The notes: generated by a model not told the origin, from the sequence alone. DNA of 10,767 nucleotides from Bacillota bacterium (GCA_023415915.1 JAEZIZ010000086.1:1-10767); one strand, 5' to 3'. Numbered from the stretch's first letter, positions 1 through 7,619 are shown. Program-made: numbers and translations.

Positions 1-51
1 TACAAGAGCTAGGAATGTCGGTTCCCGTTTCTCTGACGACCTAGCGATCAT
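1..51 (-). CDS. Partial outward-facing ORF inside the terminal repeat, unknown product
   Basis: An ATG at 51 opens a 17-codon frame that runs off the window edge (MIARSSEKREPTFLALV). The other two frames on this strand contain stops here. No strong Shine-Dalgarno sequence precedes the ATG. In the same frame upstream lies an 18-codon mini-ORF (MKTEEKKVYKKEGCKHNP, stop TAA), separated by two codons. The same arrangement occurs at the right edge, also pointing outward. It could be the 5' end of a multi-copy gene such as a transposase, or a chance frame. I do not recognise the peptide. Confidence 0.2.
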   Translation of the reverse strand, partial: MIARSSEKREPTFLALV

Positions 52-125
52 ACTACTTTACGGGTTGTGTTTACAACCTTCTTTTTTGTACACTTTTTTC
101 TCCTCTGTTTTCATAGCAATGACAA
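3..125. repeat. Left arm of a 123-bp perfect inverted repeat
   Basis: This stretch is the exact reverse complement of 10645-10767, with no mismatch over 123 bp. Identity ends at 126, where the flanks diverge. The arm contains a small hairpin (GGTTGT, 4-nt loop, ACAACC at 63-78) followed on the plus strand by TTCTTTTTT, which looks like an intrinsic terminator for transcription entering from outside. It also holds the start of an outward-facing reading frame (51 to 1, minus strand). Perfect identity of two copies 10.5 kb apart suggests a multi-copy or mobile element whose edge lies here. The matching ends also fit an assembly break at a repeat. Confidence 0.9.
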
Positions 126-172
126 CACGAGTTTTCGTCTATAGAAGCCTATTTACGATAATAGATATTTTT

Positions 173-202
173 GTCATTCAGAGCGCAAGCGAAGAATCTT
201 TA
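173..202 (+). repeat. Dispersed repeat of the CATTCAGAG...GAAGAATCTTT type
   Basis: The segment reads GTCATTCAGAG, then a short variable middle, then CGAAGAATCTTTA. A second copy lies inverted at 10562-10596 with the same ends and a longer, different middle. Repeats with these ends are common between genes in Clostridia, where they produce spurious translations resembling HSE...EES. Here it sits about 50 bp inside the terminal repeat, as the right copy does, so both window ends share a modular build. There is no sign of protein-coding function. Confidence 0.6.
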
Positions 203-209
203 ATACGGA

Positions 210-247
210 GTCCCCAGCAAGACGCGAGGCTTGATGGGGTGTTTTTT
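210..247 (+). repeat. CAGCAAG/CTTG hairpin repeat (copy 1), terminator-like on the plus strand
   Basis: Positions 210-241 match the reverse complement of 9463-9494 at 30 of 32 bases. The sequence folds into a hairpin: CCCCA, a G.A mismatch, CAAG, an 8-nt loop, CTTG, TGGGG (212-239). It is followed by G and six T (241-247), so in this orientation it has the form of a rho-independent terminator for the plus strand. No gene on that strand ends here, so the role is uncertain. A diverged third copy lies at 10328-10356. Confidence 0.6.
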
Positions 248-303
248 AACTGAGTTTTCCTTATATATCTTAGATTTCGTTTGATTATTATTAAGGCCTA
301 TAT

Positions 304-341
304 AAAAAAACGCCTCGAACGATGAGCTGTTCTGAAGCGTT
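304..341 (-). terminator. Intrinsic terminator of the acc-fab operon
   Basis: On the minus strand, 29 nt after the fabZ stop, AACGCTTC pairs with GAGGCGTT (one G.U pair). The stem continues, after a single bulged A, with GAAC/GTTC around an 8-nt loop. The hairpin runs straight into a T tract (plus-strand A run, 304-310). This is a textbook rho-independent terminator in the right place to end the eleven-gene transcript. Confidence 0.92.
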
Positions 342-370
342 ATAAAACAAATATTAAAGCAAGGGCGAAG

Positions 371-796
371 CTACGCGGAAATAGCGAACATTAGCTCGCA
401 GCTCGCAACCAGCTTGCCGCGCACATATGCCTTTCCGCTGCCCAGGCCTACGTTTCCCTTTACGGTGTCTATCGAAGTTTCAAGCTCAAGAACATCTCCG
501 GGCACGACTTTTTCGCTGAACCGGGCGTTCTTTATCTTTCCAAGATACGCGAGCTTTCCCTTCATTTCTTCTTTTGTAAGCAGCGCTACGCCGCCCATCT
601 GGGCTATCGCTTCTATTATGAGCACACCCGGCATTATCTTAACGTCGCCGAAATGCCCCATAAAGAACCACTCGTTCGCGCTCACGGCTTTTATTCCTTT
701 TGCCTTCACTCCCTCCTCGAGCTCGTCTACCCTGTCTATCATCAGGAAAGGCTCCCTATGGGGAAGTATCTTTTTAATATCATCTATTCCCAGCAT
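371..796 (-). CDS. fabZ: 3-hydroxyacyl-ACP dehydratase FabZ
   Basis: FabZ removes water from 3-hydroxyacyl-ACP to give trans-2-enoyl-ACP in the cytosolic elongation cycle. The 141-residue single hot-dog domain has the family's usual length. It shows the N-terminal PHREPFLMIDRV signature (12-23), the catalytic His48 in GHF and Glu62 in IEAIAQ. The ATG at 796 has a strong ribosome site (GGAGG, 5-nt spacing) that abuts the fabF stop 11 nt upstream. It is the last gene, followed by the terminator. The loop after the catalytic His is unusual: residues 47-57 read GHFGDVKIMPG, whereas the family normally has Pro after HF and a second Pro three residues later; here these are Gly50 and Lys53. No fabA or fabM is present, so the source of unsaturated fatty acids is not shown. 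Confidence 0.95.
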   Translation of the reverse strand: MLGIDDIKKILPHREPFLMIDRVDELEEGVKAKGIKAVSANEWFFMGHFGDVKIMPGVLIIEAIAQMGGVALLTKEEMKGKLAYLGKIKNARFSEKVVPGDVLELETSIDTVKGNVGLGSGKAYVRGKLVASCELMFAISA

Positions 797-807
797 ACCA
801 TCCTCCG

Positions 808-2043
808 CTATTCCGGTTTTTTGAGCAGAAGGCAGGTGTTGTGTCCGCCGAATCCGAAAGAGTTCGAAATGGCGTACTTAGTGTCCATTTTCTTTGCTTT
901 GCCTTTCACATAATCGAGGTTGCATCCTTCCCCCTCGACTTCGAGGCCTATTGTGGGAGGCGCAATGCCTGCGTTTATCGCGCACATCGAAATTATCGCC
1001 TCGAATGCTCCCGCTCCGCCCAGCATATGGCCGGTCATGGACTTCGTTGAGCTTACAAGCAGCTTTTTCGCATGCTCGCCGAAGCATCTTTCTATGGCCT
1101 TGCTCTCAAAAACGTCGTTGAGCGGCGTGCCCGTTCCGTGTGCGTTTATATAGCCTACATCTTCCTTATTGATGCCGCCTTCCCGTATTACGAGCTCCAT
1201 CGCCTTGGCCGCCCATATTCCCTCCGGCTCGGGCGCCGTTATATGGTACGCGTCACAAGTCTGCGCGTATCCCGCGAGAATGCCCAATATCTTCGCTCCG
1301 CGCTTTTGGGCGTGTTCTTCGCTCTCTATAACCATCATTCCCGCTCCTTCGGCCATAACGAACCCCTGTCTGTCCTTGTCGAAAGGTATGCATGCCCTTG
1401 CTGGGTCCTTGCTCTCGGAGAGCGCCTGCATCTGGTGGAACCCGGCAACGCCCAGCTCGTATATTACGGATTCCGCTCCGCCTACGAGCGCTAAGTCCAT
1501 GCGTCCTTCCTTGATGGCGTAATACGCTTCGCCTATCGCGTCGGCGCCCGACGAGCAGGCCGTAACGACGCTGAGGCACGGCCCGTGGAGATTAAGGCGC
1601 ATCGATATCATTCCCGCCGTAGTGTTTATTATCGACTTGGGAATAAACAGCGAAGATACGGCTCTCGCGCCTCTTTCTCTCATCTCGTCCTGCTGCCCGC
1701 AGATGGTTCCCAGGCCGCCCATGCCGCTGCCCAGCACCACTCCCGAGCGCAGCGTGTCAAAGTCGCCTTCCGCAAGGCCGCTTTCCTCCCACGCCTGCAT
1801 TGCCGCGACTATCGCAAGCTGCGAGAACCTCGCAAGGCGCTTCGCTTCGCGGTTCGTTATGTACTTTGAAGGGTCGAAATCCCAAACCTCGCCCGCGCAT
1901 GTTATGCCCGTAAATTCGGTATCGAAGCACTGCGCTTTTCTTATACCGCAGACGCCGGCTACGGCGTTGTCAAACGACTCCTTCACTGTTTGCCCTATAG
2001 GCGATACGGCTCCCATGCCGGTAATCACCACTTTATGACTCAT
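808..2043 (-). CDS. fabF: 3-oxoacyl-ACP synthase II FabF
   Basis: FabF is the elongating condensing enzyme, joining malonyl-ACP to acyl-ACP with loss of CO2. From ATG at 2043 the protein has 411 residues, and the catalytic Cys falls at position 163 (VVTACSSGA), the same number as in E. coli FabF. The two histidines are His302 (AHGTGT) and His339 (STKSMTGH), with Lys334 just before. The protein begins MSHKVVITGMG, typical of the family. A GTG two codons earlier (2049) is possible, but the AGGTGAGG ribosome site fits the ATG better. It lies 26 nt after fabG, the widest gap in the operon, and 11 nt before fabZ. With no fabB visible it probably serves all elongation steps. Confidence 0.96.
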   Translation of the reverse strand: MSHKVVITGMGAVSPIGQTVKESFDNAVAGVCGIRKAQCFDTEFTGITCAGEVWDFDPSKYITNREAKRLARFSQLAIVAAMQAWEESGLAEGDFDTLRSGVVLGSGMGGLGTICGQQDEMRERGARAVSSLFIPKSIINTTAGMISMRLNLHGPCLSVVTACSSGADAIGEAYYAIKEGRMDLALVGGAESVIYELGVAGFHQMQALSESKDPARACIPFDKDRQGFVMAEGAGMMVIESEEHAQKRGAKILGILAGYAQTCDAYHITAPEPEGIWAAKAMELVIREGGINKEDVGYINAHGTGTPLNDVFESKAIERCFGEHAKKLLVSSTKSMTGHMLGGAGAFEAIISMCAINAGIAPPTIGLEVEGEGCNLDYVKGKAKKMDTKYAISNSFGFGGHNTCLLLKKPE

Positions 2044-2069
2044 ATACACCTCACCTTTCCGAGTAACCC

Positions 2070-2804
2070 TTATATCACCATTCCGCCGTCAACAACCATT
2101 ACCTGCCCGGTGATGTACGACGCGCCTTCGCCGCATAAGAAGCATACGAGCCCCGCGACGTCCTCCGGGCTGCCGAACCGGCCGAGCGGTATCGCGCCAA
2201 GCATGCTTTGCTTAATATCTTCGCTCAAAACTTGGGTCATCGCCGTCTCAATGAACCCGGGCGCTACCGCGTTAACGCACACGCCCCGCTTTGCGAACTC
2301 CCTCGCGCAGGACTTGGTAAGCCCTATGACGCCCGCTTTGGAGGCCGCGTAGTTCGCCTGGCCCGCGTTGCCCGTTATGCCTACGACGGACGTTATATTT
2401 ACTATCCTGCCCTGCCGGGCTTTAAGCATATATGCCGCCGCTTCTCTCGTGCAGCAAAAGCAGCTGTTTAAGTTCGCTCTTATAACGCTGTCGAACTGCT
2501 CGTCGGTCATGCGCATCACAAGGCCGTCGCTCGTAATGCCTGCGTTGTTTACAAGCGCGTATATGCCGCCAAGCGAGTCGACGCACGTTTTAACGAGCGT
2601 TTTGCAGCCCTCGGGAGAAGTCAAATCCGCCTGTATCGCTACGGCGTTGCGGCCAATAGCTTTTATGGCTTTTACGACTTCTTCAGCCTTAGCGGCATTG
2701 CTGTTGTAGTGTACGGCAACGTCGAAACCGGCTTTCGCAAGAGCTATCGCAACAGCCTGCCCTATGCCTCCCGACGCGCCCGTTACCAATGCGGCTTTGC
2801 CCAT
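2070..2804 (-). CDS. fabG: 3-oxoacyl-ACP reductase FabG
   Basis: FabG reduces 3-oxoacyl-ACP to 3-hydroxyacyl-ACP with NADPH. The 244-residue protein is a classical short-chain dehydrogenase. It has the cofactor-binding TGASGGIG (8-15), NNAG (86-89), Asn111, and the catalytic Ser139, Tyr152 and Lys156 (YAASK). It ends in the conserved VDGG region. The ATG at 2804 is preceded by TGAGGT, which includes the fabD stop codon 9 nt upstream, so translation is likely coupled. Position between fabD and fabF supports FabG over other short-chain dehydrogenases. Confidence 0.96.
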   Translation of the reverse strand: MGKAALVTGASGGIGQAVAIALAKAGFDVAVHYNSNAAKAEEVVKAIKAIGRNAVAIQADLTSPEGCKTLVKTCVDSLGGIYALVNNAGITSDGLVMRMTDEQFDSVIRANLNSCFCCTREAAAYMLKARQGRIVNITSVVGITGNAGQANYAASKAGVIGLTKSCAREFAKRGVCVNAVAPGFIETAMTQVLSEDIKQSMLGAIPLGRFGSPEDVAGLVCFLCGEGASYITGQVMVVDGGMVI

Positions 2805-2813
2805 ATGTTTACC

Positions 2814-3734
2814 TCACTGTTTGTTTCCCGAAAGGAATTTATCAAGAGTAGTCAAATCGCGCACCGATTCGACCTCCGCGCGCTTTTCCACCCTGCGCTT
2901 TACAAGCTTTGAAAGCACGTTCCCCGGCCCTATTTCCACGAAGCGCTCTACGCCCGACGCTATCATATGCTCTACGCAGTCATGCCATTTTACACGACGG
3001 CACATCTGGTTTGCAAGCAGTTTCCTTATATCGCTGTCTTCTTCATACGGGGCGCCAAGAACGTTTGAATAAACGGTTTTTCGCATGCCGCCCAAATCAA
3101 ACGTGCCCAGTACGCGTGAAAATTCGCCCGCCGCGCCTTCGAGCAGCGGAGCGTGCGAAGGCCCCGCGACTGACAGCATCGCCGCCATTTTAGCGCCTTT
3201 TTGTTCAAAGAGCTCTTTCAGCTTACAAAGCTCCTCCGTACTGCCCGCTATTACCGTCTGCATTTCGGATAGATGGTTGGCTACGTACGAGTTTTGGAAT
3301 CCATCCAGCGCGTCTTCGACTTCATCCACTGTAAAACCGATAACGGACAGCATGCCGCCTTCGCCCTTGGGGTATGCGCCGTCCATTATGCTTCCTCTTT
3401 TGCGCACGAGCGCCGCGCAGCCTTGTATGCCAAATACGCCCGCCGCGGCAAGCGCAGTATACTCTCCGAGCGAAAGCCCTGCATATACGTCCGCGTCGCA
3501 GCCCTCGCTGAGCAGCACGCTGAAAAGCGATATGGAATGAGCAAATATGGCGGGCTGTATTATTTCGCTCTCGTCGAGCCGCCATCCTTCAAAGCACGCC
3601 CGCTTAAGGTCAACGCCGGCGCCTTCGCAGCACATATCGAATGTCTGTTTATAAATAACAATATTATCGTATAAGTCCATTCCCATGCCCGCGGACTGCG
3701 CGCCCTGGCCGGGAAACAAAAACGCCGTCTTCAT
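2814..3734 (-). CDS. fabD: Malonyl-CoA:ACP transacylase FabD
   Basis: FabD transfers malonyl from CoA to the phosphopantetheine arm of AcpP, supplying the extender unit. The 306-residue protein shows FPGQGAQ (7-13), the nucleophile Ser88 in GLSLGEY, Arg113 for carboxylate binding, the general-base His194 (AGPSHAPL), and the C-terminal EIGPGNVL. The nucleophile motif has Leu in place of the His of the common GHSxGE form; the Ser and the rest of the motif are intact, so activity is expected. It starts 4 nt after fabK (ribosome site GAGGG inside the fabK end) and stops within the fabG ribosome site. Confidence 0.95.
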   Translation of the reverse strand: MKTAFLFPGQGAQSAGMGMDLYDNIVIYKQTFDMCCEGAGVDLKRACFEGWRLDESEIIQPAIFAHSISLFSVLLSEGCDADVYAGLSLGEYTALAAAGVFGIQGCAALVRKRGSIMDGAYPKGEGGMLSVIGFTVDEVEDALDGFQNSYVANHLSEMQTVIAGSTEELCKLKELFEQKGAKMAAMLSVAGPSHAPLLEGAAGEFSRVLGTFDLGGMRKTVYSNVLGAPYEEDSDIRKLLANQMCRRVKWHDCVEHMIASGVERFVEIGPGNVLSKLVKRRVEKRAEVESVRDLTTLDKFLSGNKQ

Positions 3735-3738
3735 AGCT

Positions 3739-4704
3739 TTAGCCCTCTTGCGTAAGAAGTGCGCCGACGTTTTTCAATATGCTGCTTATGCGCTGCTCGT
3801 CAAACATCTCGCGTATTATATCCGCCGCCGGCTGTATGCGGTCAAGCATGCAAGCCGCCTGGCCTGCCATGAATGAGCCCCTCTCCTTGTCGCCGTGCAG
3901 CACCGCCCTCATCAGTGAGCCTTCGCCCGCCTTTTCGAGCTTCGCCGCGCCGTCCTCCTCGTACTCGAGCCGTGAAAGCTCGCGCACAAGCGGGCTGCGA
4001 AGCACCCTTACGGGATGTCCCGTCACGCGCCCCGTGACTTTGCTGTCTATGTCTTTTGCCTTTATTATGCGGTTCTTGTATTCCTCATGCGCCGTGCATT
4101 CCTCGGCAAGCACAAAACGCGTGCCCACCTGCACGCCTTTGGCACCGAGAACAAAAGCAGCCGTTACGGTATCAGCGTCGAATATGCCGCCCGCAGTGAC
4201 TACGGGTATATCCACGCTGCGCGCCACGTCGGGCATGAGCACCATGGTAGTGAGCTCGCCTATATGCCCGCCCGATTCGCAGCCTTCTGCTATCACGAAA
4301 TCGGCGCCCATACGCTGCATCATTATAGCAAGAGCCCGACTCGCAACCACAGGCGCGAATATGCTGCCTGCTTCTTTCCACATCTTCACATACTCAGCCG
4401 GATTGCCCGCGCCAGTAATTATTACAGGTACGCGCTCTTCGGCGACCAGCTTTGCTACGCTGTCGACATACGGGCTTAATAGCATTACGTTTACGCCGAA
4501 CGGTTTGTCCGTCTTCTGCCTTAACGCACGTATCTGCTCTTTCACCCACTCGGGCGGGGCGTTGCCCGCGGCTATCACGCCGAGGCCCCCCGCCATGGAA
4601 ACGGCGGCGGCAAGGTCCGCGTTAGACACCCATGCCATACCGCCCTGAATGATTGGGTATTCGATGTTAAGCAACCCGCATATGCTGCCTTCGAATCTAT
4701 GCAT
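3739..4704 (-). CDS. fabK: Enoyl-ACP reductase II FabK (FMN-dependent)
   Basis: FabK is the flavoprotein enoyl-ACP reductase that completes each elongation cycle using FMN and NAD(P)H. The 321-residue TIM-barrel protein has YPIIQGGMAWVS near the start (16-27), TDKPFGVN (65-72), TGAGNP (97-102), AEGCESGGHIG (139-149) with the His147 expected to be catalytic, and VQVGTRF (191-197). These match the streptococcal FabK pattern closely and separate it from 2-nitropropane dioxygenases of the same fold. The start overlaps the end of acpP by 8 nt (ATGCATAG), implying translational coupling. No fabI or fabL is in the window, so this is the only enoyl reductase visible. Confidence 0.95.
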   Translation of the reverse strand: MHRFEGSICGLLNIEYPIIQGGMAWVSNADLAAAVSMAGGLGVIAAGNAPPEWVKEQIRALRQKTDKPFGVNVMLLSPYVDSVAKLVAEERVPVIITGAGNPAEYVKMWKEAGSIFAPVVASRALAIMMQRMGADFVIAEGCESGGHIGELTTMVLMPDVARSVDIPVVTAGGIFDADTVTAAFVLGAKGVQVGTRFVLAEECTAHEEYKNRIIKAKDIDSKVTGRVTGHPVRVLRSPLVRELSRLEYEEDGAAKLEKAGEGSLMRAVLHGDKERGSFMAGQAACMLDRIQPAADIIREMFDEQRISSILKNVGALLTQEG

Positions 4705-4927
4705 TCGTTTTCCCTTCCAGATAAGTAACCAGCTGTCCGACCGTCTTGATATCCTTTACCTCTTCGTTGGGTATCTTGATGCCGGTTTCCTTTTCGAGCT
4801 CTATGAGCATCTCCACCATGTCAAGAGAATCCATCTCAAAGTCTTCGACGAAGCTCTTATCCATAGTGATCTCGTCTTTCTCAAGGTCGAGCTGCTCCAT
4901 AAGGCTTTTGATTATCAGTTCCTTCAT
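4697..4927 (-). CDS. acpP: Acyl carrier protein AcpP
   Basis: This small acidic protein carries the growing chain on a 4'-phosphopantetheine group. It has 76 residues, the usual size, with the modification site Ser34 in the DSL motif (FEMDSLDMVEM), a charged first helix and a conserved LEKETGIKIP segment. The ribosome site is one of the strongest in the operon (GGAGG, 8-nt A-rich spacer), which fits the high copy number ACP needs. It lies 22 nt after fabH and overlaps fabK by 8 nt. The holo-ACP synthase gene is not in the window. Confidence 0.96.
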   Translation of the reverse strand: MKELIIKSLMEQLDLEKDEITMDKSFVEDFEMDSLDMVEMLIELEKETGIKIPNEEVKDIKTVGQLVTYLEGKTNA

Positions 4928-4949
4928 GTTTTTTTCCTCCAGATTATCA

Positions 4950-5930
4950 TTAAATTGTCCAATCCACCACGAGGCCGCCGCAAGTAAGGCCCGACCCGAA
5001 AGCGACCAGGGCTACCCTGTCGCCTTTTGTAAGCCAGCCCTTTTTGTAGGCGTCGCACATGGCTATCGGAATGGTTGCGGATGAAGTATTTGCGTATTCG
5101 TCGATATTTAAAAAGAACTGGTCCGACTTGAAACGCAGTTTGCGCTTTACATAATCTATTATTTTGGCGTTTGCCTGATGGGGTATCACTTTTGTGAAGG
5201 GTCTGTCGCCGCATTTTGCGAGCAGCTTGCGCAGCACGGCGTCCGCCGCGCTTACCGCGTATGTAAACACCTCGCGGCCGTTCATCCGTAAATGGTCCGG
5301 CTGCTCGTCTTTAGGGTCTATGTTGTTAAACGGCGTTTTGCGTATTTCCCTTTTGCATATTATTACGTCTTCCATATCGGGCGATCCGCTCAATACCGGG
5401 AAATGAACTTTTGGCTCGCTGCTGCGCTTTATAACTACAGCGCCCGCTCCGTCGCCGAACAGTACGCACGTCGAACGGTCCTTCCAGTCGACATACTGCG
5501 ATATCGCTTCACTCGATATAACGAGCGCCGCATCCTTTTCCATGGACTCCATAAGGCTCGCCGCCGTGGAAAGCGCGTACACAAAGCCGGAACATCCGGC
5601 GGATATATCCATATTGGCGCAGTCGTCGATATCGAGCGCCTTCTGTACATAGCCCGACATGCTTGGGGTAACGTATTCGCTCGTAATGGAACTCGTAATG
5701 ATAAGCCCTATATCGTTCCTGTCTACGCCCGAATTGGCAAGAGCTTTGGACGCGGCCTCCAGCGCCATATCGACGCTGCGTTCGCCGGTCGAGATATGCC
5801 TTCTGCGTATGCCCGTACGTTTTTTAATCCATTCGTCGCTTGTATCTACAAGGCTTTCAAGCTCAACGTTTGTTACTACTCTATCGGGCACCTTGCATGC
5901 GATGCCCGCAATTTCCACCGAAGCTCCCAA
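4950..5930 (-). CDS. fabH: 3-oxoacyl-ACP synthase III FabH
   Basis: FabH starts chains by condensing an acyl-CoA primer with malonyl-ACP. The thiolase-fold protein carries the triad Cys113 (ISAGCSGF), His251 (PHQANA) and Asn281 (YANTSSA), plus FGDGAGA (158-164). The chosen start is TTG at 5930, one base after the accA stop, with AGAGG about 8 nt upstream. It gives 326 residues and places the Cys at 113, close to Cys112 of E. coli FabH. A GTG at 5918 preceded by GGGAG is a credible alternative. There is no ATG near the expected N terminus, so a non-ATG start is certain or nearly so. Primer preference (straight or branched) cannot be read from the sequence. Confidence 0.95.
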   Translation of the reverse strand: MGASVEIAGIACKVPDRVVTNVELESLVDTSDEWIKKRTGIRRRHISTGERSVDMALEAASKALANSGVDRNDIGLIITSSITSEYVTPSMSGYVQKALDIDDCANMDISAGCSGFVYALSTAASLMESMEKDAALVISSEAISQYVDWKDRSTCVLFGDGAGAVVIKRSSEPKVHFPVLSGSPDMEDVIICKREIRKTPFNNIDPKDEQPDHLRMNGREVFTYAVSAADAVLRKLLAKCGDRPFTKVIPHQANAKIIDYVKRKLRFKSDQFFLNIDEYANTSSATIPIAMCDAYKKGWLTKGDRVALVAFGSGLTCGGLVVDWTI

Positions 5931-5931
5931 A

Positions 5932-6771
5932 TTACAGTCCTCTCATCTCTATATATCTTTCATGCCTTTTCTGCACCAGCTTTTCGGGGGGTATCCTCGT
6001 CAGCCGCTTAAGCGCTATCCTGATTTCGCGCCGTATATCCGCTGCGCATTTGTCCATGTTGAATCTGTCAAAGCCCTCCGGCTCTTTTATTACGCTGTCC
6101 ACGACTTTGAACCTTTTAAGGTCGCTTGCCGTAAGCTTTAAGTTTTCCGCCGCTTCATGCGCGAGCGAAGAGTCCTTAAAAAGTATAGACGCGCAGCCTT
6201 CGGGCGTTATCACCGAAAAGTAGCTGTTGTCAAGCATAATCAGCCAGTCCGAGAGCGAAAGCGCGAGAGCTCCGCCGCTGCCGCCTTCGCCTATTATAAT
6301 TGAGATAGTCGGGGTTTTTAGCGTAGCCATCGCTTTAAGATGCTCGGCTATAACGAGTCCCTGGCCCCGCTCTTCCGCGTCCACTCCGGGGTACGCGCCC
6401 GGCGTGTCCACAAAGCATATTACGGGCCTTCCGAACTTTTCGGCCTGCTTTAGCGCCCTCATCGACTTCCTGTACCCTTCGGGGTTCGGCATGCCGAAAT
6501 TGCACCTCATACGCTCCTCAAGCGTATGGCCTTTCTGCTGGCCTATCACGGTTACCGGCCAGTCCTCAAACCACGCTATCGCCGTGACGATGGATTCGTC
6601 GTCACCAAAGCACCTGTCGCCTTTTACTTCAAACACCCCGGTAAACAGCTTTGAAATGTAATCCCTCGTCTGAGGCCTGTTCTCCTTGCGGGCATTTTTC
6701 ACCTTATCCCACGGCTTTTCCGCGGGCTGCATAGCGTCCGTATTATTGATATCATTCAACATTGTACTCAT
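5932..6771 (-). CDS. accA: Acetyl-CoA carboxylase carboxyltransferase, alpha subunit AccA
   Basis: With AccD, AccA forms the carboxyltransferase that moves CO2 from biotin to acetyl-CoA, making malonyl-CoA. The 279-residue protein has the crotonase-like core with GDRCFGDD, FGMPNPEGYRKSMR, the FVDTPGAYPGVDAEERGQ segment, the glycine-rich GEGGSGGALAL and TPEGCASILF. It is shorter than the E. coli protein mainly at the N terminus, as is usual in Bacillota. The ATG at 6771 overlaps the accD stop as ATGA; ATG codons at residues 4 and 15 are alternatives that would not affect the fold. It ends one base before the fabH start. Confidence 0.95.
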   Translation of the reverse strand: MSTMLNDINNTDAMQPAEKPWDKVKNARKENRPQTRDYISKLFTGVFEVKGDRCFGDDESIVTAIAWFEDWPVTVIGQQKGHTLEERMRCNFGMPNPEGYRKSMRALKQAEKFGRPVICFVDTPGAYPGVDAEERGQGLVIAEHLKAMATLKTPTISIIIGEGGSGGALALSLSDWLIMLDNSYFSVITPEGCASILFKDSSLAHEAAENLKLTASDLKRFKVVDSVIKEPEGFDRFNMDKCAADIRREIRIALKRLTRIPPEKLVQKRHERYIEMRGL

Positions 6772-7619
6772 AGTCCCGGATGGATACGCAGTTCTTTTTT
6801 GCAGTGCAGCGCAAGTATGTCCGCAAGCGTATCCCTTAAATCCTTTCTGTCCACTATCCTGTCTATGAGCCCGTGCTCATACAGCGATTCGGACATCTGA
6901 AATCCTTCGGGCAGTTCGGCGTTTACGGTCTGCTGTATAACCCTTGGGCCCGCAAACCCTATGCGTGCTCCCGGCTCTGCTATCGTTATATCGCCCTGCA
7001 TAGCGAAGCTCGCGGTAACGCCGCCCGTAGTAGGGTGCGTAAGCACGTTTACGTGCAGCAGCCTTTGTGCGCTGTGGCGCGCGAGCGCTATCGTCGTTCT
7101 CGACATCTGCATCAGTGAATGTATTCCCTCCTGCATCCTGGCGCCGCCCGATGCGCAGAATATTATAAGAGGCAGCCGGTTAAGCGTTGCAAACTCGCTT
7201 ATAATAACTATCTTCTCACCTACCACCGTTCCCATACTGCCCATCATGAAATACGAATCCATGACGGCCAATGCTGTCCTTACGCCCTTGATGGACGCCT
7301 TGCCTATTACGACGCCTTCCTGCGCCTTTGATTTTGACTTTTCGGTGGCTATCTTCGTCTTGTACCCCGGAAACGATATAGGGTCCTTACTCTCGGCTTC
7401 GCGCTCTATCTCTATAAAGCTGCCGTTGTCCACTATCATCTCTATCCTGTTGTAAGCGGGCTGACGAAACAGATATCCGCAGTACGGGCATATGGAATAG
7501 TTCGCGTGCACTATTTCGGCTATCATTTCCCTGCCGCAGCCGCCGCAATAAAGCTTTTCTATTTTCTCCTCGGGCTGCACATCAGCGCTTATTTCAATCT
7601 TTTCGTTAAACAGTTCCAT
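6768..7619 (-). CDS. accD: Acetyl-CoA carboxylase carboxyltransferase, beta subunit AccD
   Basis: AccD is the zinc-bearing half of the carboxyltransferase. The 283-residue protein opens with a four-cysteine zinc ribbon (Cys25, Cys28, Cys44, Cys47). The crotonase-like core includes FCASGGARMQEG and the TTGGVTASFAMQGD and AEPGARIGFAGPRVI segments. The ATG at 7619 has GGAG 5 nt upstream, and this site lies inside accC: the two genes overlap by 14 nt. The accA gene follows with a 4-nt ATGA overlap, so accC, accD and accA are likely translated together in matched amounts. Confidence 0.95.
   Translation of the reverse strand: MELFNEKIEISADVQPEEKIEKLYCGGCGREMIAEIVHANYSICPYCGYLFRQPAYNRIEMIVDNGSFIEIEREAESKDPISFPGYKTKIATEKSKSKAQEGVVIGKASIKGVRTALAVMDSYFMMGSMGTVVGEKIVIISEFATLNRLPLIIFCASGGARMQEGIHSLMQMSRTTIALARHSAQRLLHVNVLTHPTTGGVTASFAMQGDITIAEPGARIGFAGPRVIQQTVNAELPEGFQMSESLYEHGLIDRIVDRKDLRDTLADILALHCKKELRIHPGL

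Larger units (their letters stand above)
126..303. other. Intergenic stretch left of the fab operon
   Basis: Between the terminal repeat and the fab terminator I see only the two dispersed repeats described separately and A+T-rich sequence. A 62-codon open frame spans 65-253, but it starts in the terminal repeat and its C-terminal part is a translation of the repeats, so I do not accept it as a gene. Confidence 0.6.

Noticed and set aside
65..253. 62-codon plus-strand ORF
   Set aside because: It consists of terminal repeat plus dispersed repeats; the right end gives an ORF with the same first 20 residues purely because of the inverted repeat.
3779..4648. 289-codon plus-strand ORF opposite fabK
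   Set aside because: It is the antisense shadow of fabK, which matches its family from end to end; other long plus-strand frames in the operon are shadows of the same kind.
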